Shown piece by piece: positions 1 to 24,696 of a stretch of DNA of 64,000 nt (its first letter is position 1; each line of letters opens with the position of its first letter). Source of the stretch: Acanthaster planci (lineage: Eukaryota; Echinodermata; Asteroidea; Valvatida; Acanthasteridae). Location of the stretch: contig NW_019091486.1 in assembly GCF_001949145.1 (NCBI RefSeq), positions 1,934,163-1,998,162 on the forward strand, written 5' to 3'. The position numbers were made by a program, and so were the translations under genes. The notes beneath the pieces were generated by a model. It made no database searches. It saw nothing but the letters and a program-made list of their open reading frames with translations, and had not been told where the DNA came from.

Positions 1-1126
1 TTCTGCCATGCATTTTCCACCATGTTTTTCAGTGCCCTGATGTTAAGTTTAACAGTACAAAGTTCTTCAAAGTTCAGGACTTCTCTCTAACAGGGTTCTG
101 TCGTCACCTTTATTTTCAGAGTCCCGTTTCACTCTTACCTTTTGGCCTAACAGTATTGGTTGACCAACGTTAAATTACATAAGTGATAGTCTGCATTTAA
201 GGCACAAAATTATGCCATGAATTAAATGTTTACCTTTGAACTTGGTAGCTATCAGCTTCACCGTTACAAGATTAAGCCACCGTCCTTTTTTTTTATTCTA
301 CTTTTTGAGATCATATTTCCTGCCAGTGACTTACAAAAGGTATTTCTAACTCAAGTATTATTTTTTATTAGTTCTAGTGGGTGTGCAGATTTGTGCAACT
401 TCATTGCAACATTTAAGGAGTTTCTTGTGTAAGGACAAGTACATGAGGCAATTGTTTATAGTTCTGTAAATACACCACCTTTTTTCTGGTAAATGTTGGT
501 CTAGAGGTATTTTTGAATTGCCTCCAAACTAAATGTATGTGTGCGCATAGATAAGTGCAGATCTTCAAGGTTATCCCTGGAATGTGGAGTATGTGACAGA
601 ATTCTTCAGATTTTTACACAGACACACAACAGGTGTGCCTTGGACTTTGAGCAGCAGTGGCTGACATAACAGGTTTTTTTTTTTCCCTCTTATTTATTAA
701 CGCATGTGGAGCAAACACTCACACCTTCACTTTTGGTTGTATATATGTACATGGTGTGAAAAACCATATGCCTTGCTACCAGCTATGTCATATTCAGGGA
801 GATTTGGGTAGCTTTTCACACGAATGAGAGCCAGATTGTTTTTACTGTCTGTGGTGGTTTCGCAGTTGGGTCATTCTGTAAATCTGGGGTCTGATGTGCG
901 ATATTTTTCTGACAAGGGATTTTTCATTCAAATTGACTTCAAACTATGTTATATTTGGTTGGCAGGTAATTTGCATTGCTTAATCACTCTTGGAAATTGA
1001 AGAATGAGGTTTTAAACTAACAAAATCATACATTAGATGTCAGAGAAACAGGAAAACGAAATCGGACCCAAGATTTACAGCCACCCATTTTGGTTTGGCC
1101 AGTCTGGTTCCTAGACTGGTTTTGTA

Positions 1127-1312
1127 GTGCAGTCCATCGTAAGTTCATCACAAGTCATCCACGGTTAAACCATGACACAAAAGTTCTAAATGAACATCAG
1201 CATTCCTTTGTCATTGTTCACCGTGTTACTTGTGACTGGTCTTAATGGACTTGTGACTGGTCTTGTGAAAGGACTTGCTTAAGGACTTGTGATGGACTTG
1301 ATTGGAGAGAAC
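1127..1312. repeat. Palindromic dispersed repeat with GACTTGTGATGGACTT motifs, copy 1
   Basis: The left side carries ATCACAAGTC-type words and the right side repeats GACTTGTGA/TGGACTTG several times, so the unit folds on itself. A diverged second copy lies at 21515-21692, sharing the central CACAAAAGTTC..GAACA and GTTCACC..TTACTTGTGACTGG segments on inspection. Probable MITE or foldback element; ends not defined. Confidence 0.55.
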
Positions 1313-2512
1313 CGGAGTGAATACATCATGTAAAATATTACATGTGTAAACAGCAGTAGCACGAGAACCAACCCGTGAACCAATTCCATTAGTCTGTATT
1401 ACAATTCCCAGTTCACTGTCCCACACAAAAGGATTCTGTTTATTTACTGGATAAACTGTTGTGGTAGCTGCCTGCATTGTCACCTTGGCTTGTATGGCAG
1501 TAGGATTTTGGTAGCTTCTCTCTGACCATTTGCGTTAGTGCCTGTGCAAAGCCACCGTGGAACAACCCTTTGGAAGCTGCACAGCAACAAATCATGCGAG
1601 CACCAACCTTGTTCCCTGGTCTTTTAAGTAGTGACGTCTCCTGATGATGAGAACCGTGTCAGACCCAGGCTACAAGTTTTGCCCTTGAACTGTCAGAAAA
1701 GCTGTGCTTTCACTTTATTTGTGAAAAAAATTTGTTCATATTTTGGTTAGTCTGAGGAGTTTAACTGTCATAGGTATGCTTCTCACTGCTGTTCTGCAGA
1801 TTAAGTCGACCCCCTTTTGTCAAAAATCCCTTCGACGTGATTTGCTGGAGCGCACAGACACATAAGCGTTGTTTGACTGATTTTGTCTGACAGGATAAAC
1901 TGTGTCAAGAATGCATCTTTGCATGGGACGGTTAAAGATGAATGCTGCACCCTTGGGTATGATGTACAGGTCTTACAATCTCTACTCTTCTATGGATAAC
2001 ATGCTTGGGTTGGGGTTTTTTTTCAAGAGAAGGCAATAATATGTGGTGAAGCACCTTGTTTTTATATTTAGTAGCCTGTAAACAGCACAAACTATTGGTA
2101 CTTGATATAAATTTAACAAGTCTATCACAATAAACATATACAAATGTATAAATCACATTAAAATAGTCATTTATAAATAAAAAATAGTTTTATATTCGAT
2201 CAAAAGTATTTATTATGAAATGAAATTTATATAGCTCCAAACAGTATAAACTTAATTGACAGAATATTTACACGTACTTCAATATTTAAAGAAATACTTA
2301 ACACGTCATTAATTTGATTCAGTTGGTCTTATACTGTTGAAATAATATTCAATTGACATTTGACATCAAGGACATTAGACCCTGCCATAGTAGGCAGAAT
2401 AGAAATCGACTTTCTTGCACTTTTCATTCACATGGCAACACTTTTGATGTTACCTGGGGCATGTTCAGGTGCACAGTACTTAGCCTACGTCTGCAGGCCA
2501 CTAACAAAGGTA

Positions 2513-2861
2513 GAATAATAATAATTCTGATTTATATTGCGCACGTATCCACCCTGCCGGGTGCTCAAGGCGCACCATCATTAACCCTGCACATTGGGCT
2601 CACGACAACTGAACATTCAACATTCCTGAAACCATCTCAGCTCCCTGGGAAGTACACTAGCCTGATGCTGCCATATTACGCACACAAGGCTAACATAACC
2701 AAATTTGCCCTCACAGGTACCCATTTACTCCTGGGTAGAGAGAGGCACATAGGGGTAACGTGACTTGCCTATGATCACATCATACTGCCACCAGCTGGAT
2801 TCGAACCCCTGACCCTACGATCAGAAGCTACAAACCCTAACCACTAGGCCATATGCCCCCC
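2513..2861 (-). mobile_element. tRNA-derived SINE with ATT-repeat tail
   Basis: Read on the minus strand, the head has an A-box-like TGGCCTAGTGGTTAGGG and a B-box-like GGGTTCGAATCC about 45 bases apart. It is followed by a body with GGCAAGTCACGTTACCCC and GGGTGGATACGTGCGCAATA, and a TAAATCAGAATTATTATTATT tail. This architecture is typical of invertebrate tRNA-SINEs. A 136-codon frame across it is not a gene. Confidence 0.75.
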
Positions 2862-3352
2862 ATGTGTACAGGGTATGCTAATACCCGCATGCGTATTATA
2901 TTACTGAACATGCCCCTTTAGTGCATGACAGGATGTCATTTCCATGTATACTCACTCAGTGATGTGTTTTCTGTCTCATTCACTAGTGGTGTCATGGTCA
3001 TAAGAGCAAGGTATGATTGGAAGTTCTAGTTTTTTTTCAGTGGTCAGGTGGCTAAGCCAAAGTACATTGTAGTCTGCTCGCTTTCTTGTTCTTCTTCCAG
3101 AGAGATTCATGTTAAAGAACAAAAAGATTCACACAGAGGTTCATGTAGTTTGCACTGCTGAGGTTTATCTCTTTCAGCCATGATGAGGTTAATGTAGATA
3201 AAATGCTCGGGTTACTTGGATACCAGCCCTTGTAAACCAATTTCTCTTCCTCGCCAAAAAAAAAACAGGAAAAGTCGAAAAGCATTTAGCAGCTTACAAG
3301 GCTATTGGTCGTCACCTAGCATACGTAAGAACACGCAGAACAGGTCAATTTT

Positions 3353-3865
3353 CCATTCATAAATACCTGGGACAGTTTTTCTATTCCCATTGGTCAAAAT
3401 GTATCACGTGACCATGTTTCAACGTTTGATAATGCCCGCTGAGAAGTGGTAATGCCCGCTGCGTAAATTACACGCTGGGACGTGGATACGAGACAGTTTA
3501 ATCGGGTCTGATTGGTCAAAAGTCTGTGTGTATGTGACACGCCAAAGTTCATTTAAGGAGATTCTATTGGACAGGTTTGAAAAGGAATACACCATAAAAT
3601 GAACGGGGTGTGAGGGGAAGTGAAAGTAAAATTCTAGAGCATGAATGGAAATCCATCACAGTTGACTTCTTTTGACTCTCTGAATATAAACGTATTTATG
3701 AATGGGAATAGATGTGCTTGGCCAGTCTTAAACTAACGTGTAACGTTTAAGACCAGCTCAGGAGACTGAATGAAGATAACGCCCTTGCCTGGGGCTTGGG
3801 CATTAGTCGCGTCCATTCTCCCAAACCGGTCTTAAAACGCACATTTAAGACCGGTCAAACACATA
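3353..3865 (+). repeat. Dispersed repeat, copy 1 (inverted partner at 21840-22327)
   Basis: The copy starts CCATTCATAAATACCTGGGA, passes through ATTGGTCAAAATGTATCACG and a TTTTGACTCTCTGAATA block, and ends with GGCCAGTCTTAAACTAACG-type sequence and ACCGGTC. The reverse complement of 21840-22327 follows the same order with scattered substitutions. An internal CCATTCATAAATAC / GTATTTATGAATGG inverted pair (3353-3366, 3692-3705) suggests a MITE joined to a second module. Confidence 0.7.
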
Positions 3866-6685
3866 CATGTGTTCATTCCTTTATTCAAAGTAAGCTTGTC
3901 ATATAGTTAACTCGTCCTCAAAAAGGGCTCATTTTTAGTCAGATGACACGGCTTTCATTTGCTATTTGTCAGCAGTGATGTGCAGTGGATCTGCTCTGCT
4001 CTTGGGAGTTGATCGTAACAGATCACCTGGGTGTGGTATTCATGCAGCATAGTTTGTACTCTACCCAGGTAGTAAATCGATCTTTTTCTATTTTGGTTGT
4101 CGTGACGTAATTGAAAAGGGTGAGCTTTGAATCAGTAATTAACAGTGCTGGCACTGGCCTGTGGCAAGTGTGTTATATTCGTTTCTCTACTTCATTTAGA
4201 AAATTATAATCAAGGAAGTACGGTGTTAATGTTAGTGATTTTATAACTCCATAGAGTGTATTTTATGTTGTATTGCTTTGTTATTTTTAGGATGGATGTG
4301 TAAGGGAAGATCAACTCTGGATTAAGTGAAAAAAGTTGGTATGATTCTTGCATCTGAAAAAAAGAAAATCAATTAAAAATGGAAAATATTGAGTGAAATG
4401 GAATATTCATAAATGGAATGTACAAATCGTTGAAATTTATGACCAGTGGTAACAACTATTTCATGCAGTGATGGATGGAACATTCCATTCATTCTCTGCC
4501 TCATGAGGTGATTTGTTCCATTGCACAATGCAAAGAATTCATCATTTTGTTTTGTATAACTCCTGAGGAAATCACCTGTGTGAAGAGCCTCATTGTGGCA
4601 ATGCTACTGCAGTGACTGTGCAATGGAGGTTTCATTTACCGTAGAATGGAACTTTTTTGGGTGCAGCCTTGCCAAAATAATTCAATGACAGTAGGTGGAC
4701 AGTCCACCAGTCAGATGACAGGAATTTATTTGGGCTTTGTGTAAAGGTTTGTAATAGTCTTGAACTGACGAGAGGTGTAAAAAAAAATAGTGCGTATAAA
4801 GAGATTGAACAATACGTGCATGTATCGAATACTGGGTGCAATTATCAACCTACACGATCAAAGTGTGGCATGATTTGTCAATCTTTCCACTTTTTAAATT
4901 TTTTTTTTGTGGGGGAGGAGTCCAGTATTTCCTACCAGATCAACTGATAGCACAGCAGGATCAAAGGATGGTGCAAACTGACCGATCATGCCCTATTAAA
5001 GTTTGGAGCAAAGCCATTTTTAGGAACATATTTCAATCACAATCAAAACTGACGAGCCTGGACACCCAAACGGATGTTTCAGATTTGATTTTGCTAGACG
5101 TTCAACCACATTTTATAGAACTACACTCACCTTGTTAAAATTGTAACTTGAGCTTGTTTGACTCTTAGCATAGTTTCTGCTCAGGACCTTCATTTAAACT
5201 GGCTACAGAGATCACACGTTTGTGTCATTTATAAGAAAACACGTCAACACACTTAGCAAATGGAATAAATTCACATAGAATTGGTTCATGGAACTGACTT
5301 GCGTGCAATACTTTGTAAGCAGCTTCTATCTTTGACATCCTGCGTTGAAGAAGTCAAAGATCCATGCATTATCTCTTAGTCACTGATGAAATCTGTGCAA
5401 TGGAGACCAGCTCAGCCAAAGACCAGCTCATCAAGGTGTGGTCAGTCTCAATGAGAAAGCAAGCAGAAATATGAATAAGATAACGCACAGCTGTTGATAC
5501 CAAAGTTGAACTTTGCCTAACTTAAATTGCATTTTCCCAGTGCATTTGATCGTGCATTTTAATTCTGCAGACATTCCTGACAGTTTCTGATGACTTCTCT
5601 TGCATTCATTCCTCTTAAAATTTTGTGTATATCAACTGGCATGGGCTTTGGTAAAAAAAGCTCTGTCTAAAGGGTTTGAAGGTAGTGTCAGATAGTAAAA
5701 ATAATCCAGATTCACTGAACGTTATTGTCCTCTATCATACAGCAGCCATCTTGCTTTTCTACCATTTAAGCCAATGGGGCTGGAAGGAAAAACAGTCTGT
5801 TCCCTTTTATCAATATGTGAGGTTGTATTAATATTGTTAATGGGTCTACAGGCGACAAGACAAACATGGCAGCACCTTGATACGGGTCTATGGGACAGAG
5901 TGGAGCCTTACTTTTATGTATTGACATTGGCAATGTAGGTCCAGCAAAATGGTTTGTAGCATTAATTGAAAAGCTATACAGATTGGCTTTATTTCTCCTG
6001 TTATTCTCGTAAACTCCTAGAATTTCTGTCAAAATCTGTAATACATTGTATTTGTAGGTTGCTTCAGAAGGGTTAGTATTCATAATCATACACTGTTTAA
6101 AATGCACCCTTACATGTATTTACACATTTCTTGCTGAGAAATTGAAAACAGAAATCTTTAATTTATTTGAATAGTTTTGTATGAATCCAAATTTATGCAT
6201 TTGTAGGATCTGATATGGGTGGATTTTTTTGTGCTTTCTTTTAATGAAAGATTGACTTCATGCGAGAGAATTAGAACTGAATTCCATGGTAATACTTGTG
6301 AGTGCATCACTATCATTTGATTTGTTATTGATGTGAATGAATTTCAATTAAACCAGGACCAAAGCACCAAACAGACGATGTGTCAATTTGTGTCAGTTTG
6401 GGGAACAATCTGGGCCTAAATGCACTTTTTTATGCTCCATTGGATCAACATGATGAACTTGTACGATTGACTTGCTGAAATCACTACGGGATTTGTCAAA
6501 TGGCTTTCATATTTGTTAGACTTGTGGCAGCTGTGCTTCACATGATAATTACGGCCAAGAGACAGAGACTGTCCACTTACACGGATGGAGATTAATATTG
6601 ACTCCTTTGATCTGGGATATGTTATTATACCTGAGGATAGGTGAATGTCCCACATCGGCAGTCAACAACTGTTTTGCTTTACATC

Positions 6686-6868
6686 CAGTGGCGTAGCTCT
6701 GATTTTACAAAGGGGGGGGGGCACCAGCTTTCAGTGGTGCGGTTTTTGGGGTAAGTTTTTGTTAGCCTTTTTCAATATTCATCCGTTTTTTTTCAGTGGG
6801 GAGGCACCTGGGGGGCACCGGGAATTTTAAGGGGGGGCGTGCCCCGGCCCCCAATGGCTATGCCACTG
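6686..6868. mobile_element. hAT-type MITE, 183 bp, with 8-bp target duplication
   Basis: Terminal inverted repeats are CAGTGGCGTAGC (6686) and GGCTATGCCACTG (ending 6868). The element is flanked by identical TTTACATC copies at 6678-6685 and 6869-6876. An 8-bp duplication with CAGTGGCGTAG ends is typical of nonautonomous hAT elements. The interior is G-run rich. A related left end appears near 10890 (CAGTGGCGTAACTAC). Confidence 0.85.
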
Positions 6869-8058
6869 TTTACATCCATCTTAAAATTCTTTGAAACGTT
6901 CTCTTCACCTGAAGGTTTCAAAATTCATTGAAATAATGAGGATCTCGGTCCGTTCCGGCATGGAAAGTTGTACAAGGAATAGGTGCATCACTATATCGGT
7001 TTGTGGTGTTCTTGTTTACTTGCTTGAAAGTTATATCTCAAAAAAACCATTTGGGGAGAAGCATCTGCCTGTGTATTCAAGCTCAGCAGACACTGTGTTG
7101 AGGAGAAACAAACTTCAACAGTCGACAAAAAATTGCGGTGCTCCAACAACGGACCGTATTGAAAGCCTTGGCCAGTTCACTGCTTGCTCTAGCGTTCAAA
7201 ATTATCAACTGTATGTAGGTCAAAGAAGCAGAGGTACCAATGAATAGTCTGGTTAACAGTCCTTGCATTCTTGTGTGGAGTGAGGGGCGGGGACTAGTCT
7301 ATAATACCATGAAGAGACAGCTCTGATGTGTGATATCCACAGTGAGGGTGATATGCATTTTTACTACACTCATAAGTATTTATGAGCAAACTGGAGCATG
7401 TCATTAGCCAATTTTGCTACGCTTCTGGGAAGTAGAGCGGATACATGTCCAGGTGACGTCATACCGGTGAGCATCCAGCTCGCTGCCGTATGGTAGTTTT
7501 TTTATGGTAGCATCAAAAAGTCCCTCTGGTACCTATCTTGTAGACATGTAATCTTTGGCATGTAATCTTAACGGAACCAGTCTATTGTAGCTCTTGCCAA
7601 ACACATGGAACTCACCAGCTCAGAAACAAATTGTATGTTGACATTGAATTTAATATTGTGTCAATTTGCTCATGAATAATTTCAGACGTGTAGTAACAAA
7701 AAATACAGCATCATTTATTTCTGGGATTCGCGTTTGGAGGTAGTCAAACTGACCTACACTTCGGAATTCCCGCCACTTTCCCTTAAACCATACTGTATTT
7801 GTATATTAATGCTCAATCATGTAATCGTTCTGGGCCCATGACACTACAGAATTCATGACAGAGGTTTGACAACACGTCTTGTAGTTACAAGATACTCCAG
7901 CTTCAAATGTTTTTAATGGTAGCCATTCAATTTGTTTCAACAAGATGTTAGCTATCTAAAACCCAAGCATTCAACTTATAAACATGTATAAATCGCAGTA
8001 CTTTATGAATGAGTTGTTCGAGTTGGGTAAGATTTCTTTTGCCGGATGGGAAATTATT

Positions 8059-20709
<12,651 letters not shown>

Positions 20710-21514
20710 GTTGTATCACCTGTAAGATAAAATACAGACAAGCACGTACATGAATGAAATGCATCTATCGGGCAATCTTCATGATCATGATGTGCTATCA
20801 GTCAATCTTGCATGAAATCTTTGACTTTGCTCCCCTTTCACATAAGCTTCACAACCACAAATTAAAGAGAAAAGGCTGATGCTAGAATTATTGGCAAATC
20901 ATGCAATAAGATGGGCAGATTGTGTAAAAATCAAGGGATCACACAAATCAACCCATCACACCCAACATACATGTATCAATATGTTAGACTTGATCACAGC
21001 AATGTTGCCCACTTTGGATATGAACACTTACACTATTTCAACTTATTTCTTGATAAAAGTTCATGTGCACATATTTGTACATGTAGACTGTTAAGGCTGC
21101 TTTCATCCTCCAAAGTAAAAGTTAAAAAAGGGAATCATTTTGTCCAATGGAGAGTTCCATATCCAGCCAACAAAATTCTGCATTTCCATAAAAACCAACA
21201 ACTTTTAAAAGATACTTGTGACATAAAAACCCTTTTTATCAAGCATTTCAAGAAATTTCCACTTTTGCAACACCGACAGAGTTCCTTTTTAGTTCAAGTA
21301 AAAACACAAGCACGACAGGGTGAGGTGGGATTCGTTGCTACGTGACGAGTACATCTTGATGAGATGCAGAACTTCTGCCCAAATGTAAAAGGTCCATTTT
21401 AAAATGGGCCACGGGAGACAAATACTGGCGATGTGGTTTGAGGGTGGATATCAATAGTCCACTTCAGCTCCCAAAGGTATTGGAAGTTGGAAAAATTCCA
21501 TGTAGTTAACGAGC

Positions 21515-21692
21515 AGTGCTGGAGTCAAGTCTATCACAAGTCCCTTCACAGGGCCAGTCACAAGTAATAGGGTGAACGATGACAAAAGAATACTTTTGTC
21601 ACAGTTCATTTGAATAGCATGTGAATTGGCTTACGACTGAATGACTTGTGATGGACTTACAGGGACTGTGATGGACTTGACTACAACACTGT
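21515..21692. repeat. Palindromic dispersed repeat, copy 2
   Basis: Counterpart of 1127-1312. TCAAGTCTATCACAAGTCCC is at the left, and GACTTGTGATGGACTTACAG and TGTGATGGACTTGACTAC are at the right, forming an imperfect inverted repeat. Confidence 0.55.
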
Positions 21693-21839
21693 CACTGGGT
21701 GAATGAGTATCCTGCCTCACCACCAAGTAAATTAATCTAATATGAATTAGCTGTACTAAGTGGAGCGTTAGTACTCCCTTCTGCGAATATTGTACTGGAT
21801 TGGTCATGAGCCTCAGAGCAGGATTTTATAATTAGAGAA

Positions 21840-22327
21840 TTAATATGCGCTTGGCCTGTCTTAACCGTGCATTTTAGACCAGCGCAGGAGAATGGATGCT
21901 GATAATCATGGTTCGGGCATTAGTCACGTCCATTCTACCGAGCAAGGTCTTAAACGTTAGTTTGAGACTGGCCACGCACATATTTAGTTCCATTGACAAA
22001 TACCTTATTCAGAGAGTCAAAAGATGTCAACGTCTGATGGATTTCCAATTATTTTGTTCAGAAAATTTTTCCGGAACACCCCGTCCATTTTATGGTATAT
22101 TCCTTTTAAAAGTTGTTCAATAGAATACCCTTCAACGAACTTGGTGCGTGTATGGCATGTCCAGTGCACACAGCCTCCTGACCAATCAGGCCTGATTACA
22201 CTGTTTCGTATCCACGTACCAGTGCATGATTTACTCCTCAGTGGGCATTATCAAATGTTAATAAATGGTCACGTGATGCATTTCGAACAATGGGAATAGA
22301 AAAACTGTCCCAGGTATTTATGAATGG
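21840..22327 (-). repeat. Dispersed repeat, copy 2 (inverted relative to 3353-3865)
   Basis: Its reverse complement begins CCATTCATAAATACCTGGGA and follows copy 1 through TGATAATGCCC, TCTGAATA and GGCCAGTCTCAAACTAACG. Similarity is obvious by eye along most of its length. Confidence 0.7.
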
Positions 22328-22632
22328 TGGGTAAAGAGTTCCATATATGGGCATCACTAATTTAATTCACATACATGTATCAGCAATCAGAAAGTATACC
22401 ACATCTAGTGACGTCTTCAAAAGTCAACTTTAGCAAGGAAAATATAAAAGCATCTTATGATTTACATACATTGTAGAAAACAAGTTTTCAGACCAGTCTC
22501 GTAAGTCACAGGATTTGTGCACTGGGTGACAAGTAATGCCCATGTATGGAACACTTCCCAAACTGTTTCCTACGTTGGTGTCTTGACACACTTCTATTGG
22601 TTAGTGCACCTTGTTGTGTGCTGTACTGTGCC

Positions 22633-23446
22633 NNNNNNNNNNNNNNNNNNNNNNNNNNNNNNNNNNNNNNNNNNNNNNNNNNNNNNNNNNNNNNNNNNNN
22701 NNNNNNNNNNNNNNNNNNNNNNNNNNNNNNNNNNNNNNNNNNNNNNNNNNNNNNNNNNNNNNNNNNNNNNNNNNNNNNNNNNNNNNNNNNNNNNNNNNNN
22801 NNNNNNNNNNNNNNNNNNNNNNNNNNNNNNNNNNNNNNNNNNNNNNNNNNNNNNNNNNNNNNNNNNNNNNNNNNNNNNNNNNNNNNNNNNNNNNNNNNNN
22901 NNNNNNNNNNNNNNNNNNNNNNNNNNNNNNNNNNNNNNNNNNNNNNNNNNNNNNNNNNNNNNNNNNNNNNNNNNNNNNNNNNNNNNNNNNNNNNNNNNNN
23001 NNNNNNNNNNNNNNNNNNNNNNNNNNNNNNNNNNNNNNNNNNNNNNNNNNNNNNNNNNNNNNNNNNNNNNNNNNNNNNNNNNNNNNNNNNNNNNNNNNNN
23101 NNNNNNNNNNNNNNNNNNNNNNNNNNNNNNNNNNNNNNNNNNNNNNNNNNNNNNNNNNNNNNNNNNNNNNNNNNNNNNNNNNNNNNNNNNNNNNNNNNNN
23201 NNNNNNNNNNNNNNNNNNNNNNNNNNNNNNNNNNNNNNNNNNNNNNNNNNNNNNNNNNNNNNNNNNNNNNNNNNNNNNNNNNNNNNNNNNNNNNNNNNNN
23301 NNNNNNNNNNNNNNNNNNNNNNNNNNNNNNNNNNNNNNNNNNNNNNNNNNNNNNNNNNNNNNNNNNNNNNNNNNNNNNNNNNNNNNNNNNNNNNNNNNNN
23401 NNNNNNNNNNNNNNNNNNNNNNNNNNNNNNNNNNNNNNNNNNNNNN
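22633..23446. other. Assembly gap
   Basis: A run of 814 N in the SPATA5L1-MRPL54 intergenic region. Several long frames across it are artefacts. A short repeated segment (TTTTCAGACCAGTCTC..) ends about 75 bp before it, so collapsed repeats may be the cause. Confidence 1.
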
Positions 23447-24104
23447 TTGTAATGAACCAGTCTGCCATCATGGTGAGAAGTCTGAATCTCAAACATGTTG
23501 ATGGGCGTTTAACCCTTTCATGGCCGGATTCTTTTGACCGTGACTGCTGGGCTGTGGTATGCCCTGAATGGAGGGCTTTGTCCAGCAGCAGGCCCCATTG
23601 AACCAGCAGCTGCACGGTGAATTAACTGTATGTGTGGTATGCACTAATCCTCACACAAAGCCACGGTTTTTGCTGTCAACAGGTACATGTACATGTAGTA
23701 GGCCTAGGCCTAAAGTTATAAAACTGGTCGGTTTTCATGTCAACATCAAAAAAGCGTCCGCGCTTTGCACCATTGTTTTTCTCCTCCAGGTCTATCGTGT
23801 CTACTAATTAGGAAAGAGTTCAGCACACAGACAACTCTTACTTTCCCTTTAAATGTTATGACAGCCACCAGAAAGTGTGAACATGTCCTAAAAAGTGAAA
23901 TTCAGTCAAAAAAAAATCCAAAACATTGACATGTGCTTAGAAAACACAGGGTTTTTTCGGACAAGTCTCACAAGTTTGTGCAAAGCCAGGGGCACCAAGT
24001 TATCGTCTGTATGGAACTCCTTCCATATCATTTACAGGTCTACATGTAGTTATGTTCATCCAACAGCATATTTAGCGCAATTTACAGGATGCAGTGACAG
24101 TTAA

Positions 24105-24445
24105 GAGGACAATGAAGAAATGTTCAGTTTTTGGAGGGAGGAAAACCCTGGATAGATATTCTGGGAAAGCCCACAGACATGACGGAGTCAGGCAGGGACT
24201 GAAAAAACAATCTATATGCTGACCAAAGCTACCCCCAGTGTATGGGGTCTGACATCGGACCCCACAGTTCTGGGGCCGGCCTAGCCCAGGTGGGCTCCCT
24301 GACTGTACTACGTTACGGAGGGTCAGTCCAACCTGGGCTAGGGCCGGCCTGAACCAAAACCACGCAGCGCTACACGATCTTTGATGCTGACCTAGGTGAG
24401 ATTCGAACCCAAGTTGCAGAGGTGGAAGGCGAGGAAACAGCCACT
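24105..24445 (-). mobile_element. tRNA-derived SINE interrupted by a small MITE
   Basis: On the minus strand the head (CTCGCCTTCCACCTCTG then GGGTTCGAATCTCACC) and the tail (CAGTCCCTGCCTGACTCCG, GGGTTTTCCTCCCTCC) match the SINE at 47660-48020. Between them, about 24229-24355, is an inverted-repeat insert (GGCCGGCCTAGCCCAGGT / ACCTGGGCTAGGGCCGGCC). Confidence 0.65.
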
Positions 24446-24696
24446 CAAGATGAGCACCGTGCATGGTGCTTGGTTGGTTGGTGTGTTCATGGCACATATA
24501 CTAGCGCATGACCGTGCATGATCAACTCTTTCAGCTGCAGTTAAGATGTTCACGAACAACATTTCCACGTGCTTGCTTTACCCTGGTCTGATCCTGCTTT
24601 TACCTGACATTCGCTAACACGGCTGTGATTTGGGTACTAGTTCAGTCATGAAACTGGAATTTCGAAGTCATCTCATAGAGGGCGCTCGTTTTAAAA

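Larger units (their letters stand above)
1..8058. other. Intergenic flank downstream of SPATA5L1; no gene recognised
   Basis: No open frame here resembles a known protein, and none shows a consistent exon chain. The stretch holds a palindromic repeat (1127-1312), a SINE (2513-2861), one copy of a dispersed repeat (3353-3865) and a hAT-type MITE (6686-6868). A TTTATT at 7714-7719 (AATAAA on the minus strand) is a candidate SPATA5L1 poly(A) signal, about 340 bp past its stop. Distal exons or UTR of an off-window gene cannot be excluded. Confidence 0.5.
20720..24696. other. Intergenic region between divergent SPATA5L1 and MRPL54
   Basis: No additional gene is seen. Contents are repeats at 21515-21692 and 21840-22327, an assembly gap (22633-23446), short repeat pieces near 22478 and 23938, and a SINE with an inserted MITE (24105-24445). 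The MRPL54 promoter should lie just before 24697 (GAGGGCGCTCG). Too long to call a shared bidirectional promoter. Confidence 0.5.

Noticed and set aside
2353-2763. 136-codon plus-strand frame
   Set aside because: It runs through a tRNA-derived SINE read backwards; no protein family resemblance.
22506-23615. Several 300-370 codon frames
   Set aside because: Artefacts of the N run at 22633-23446.
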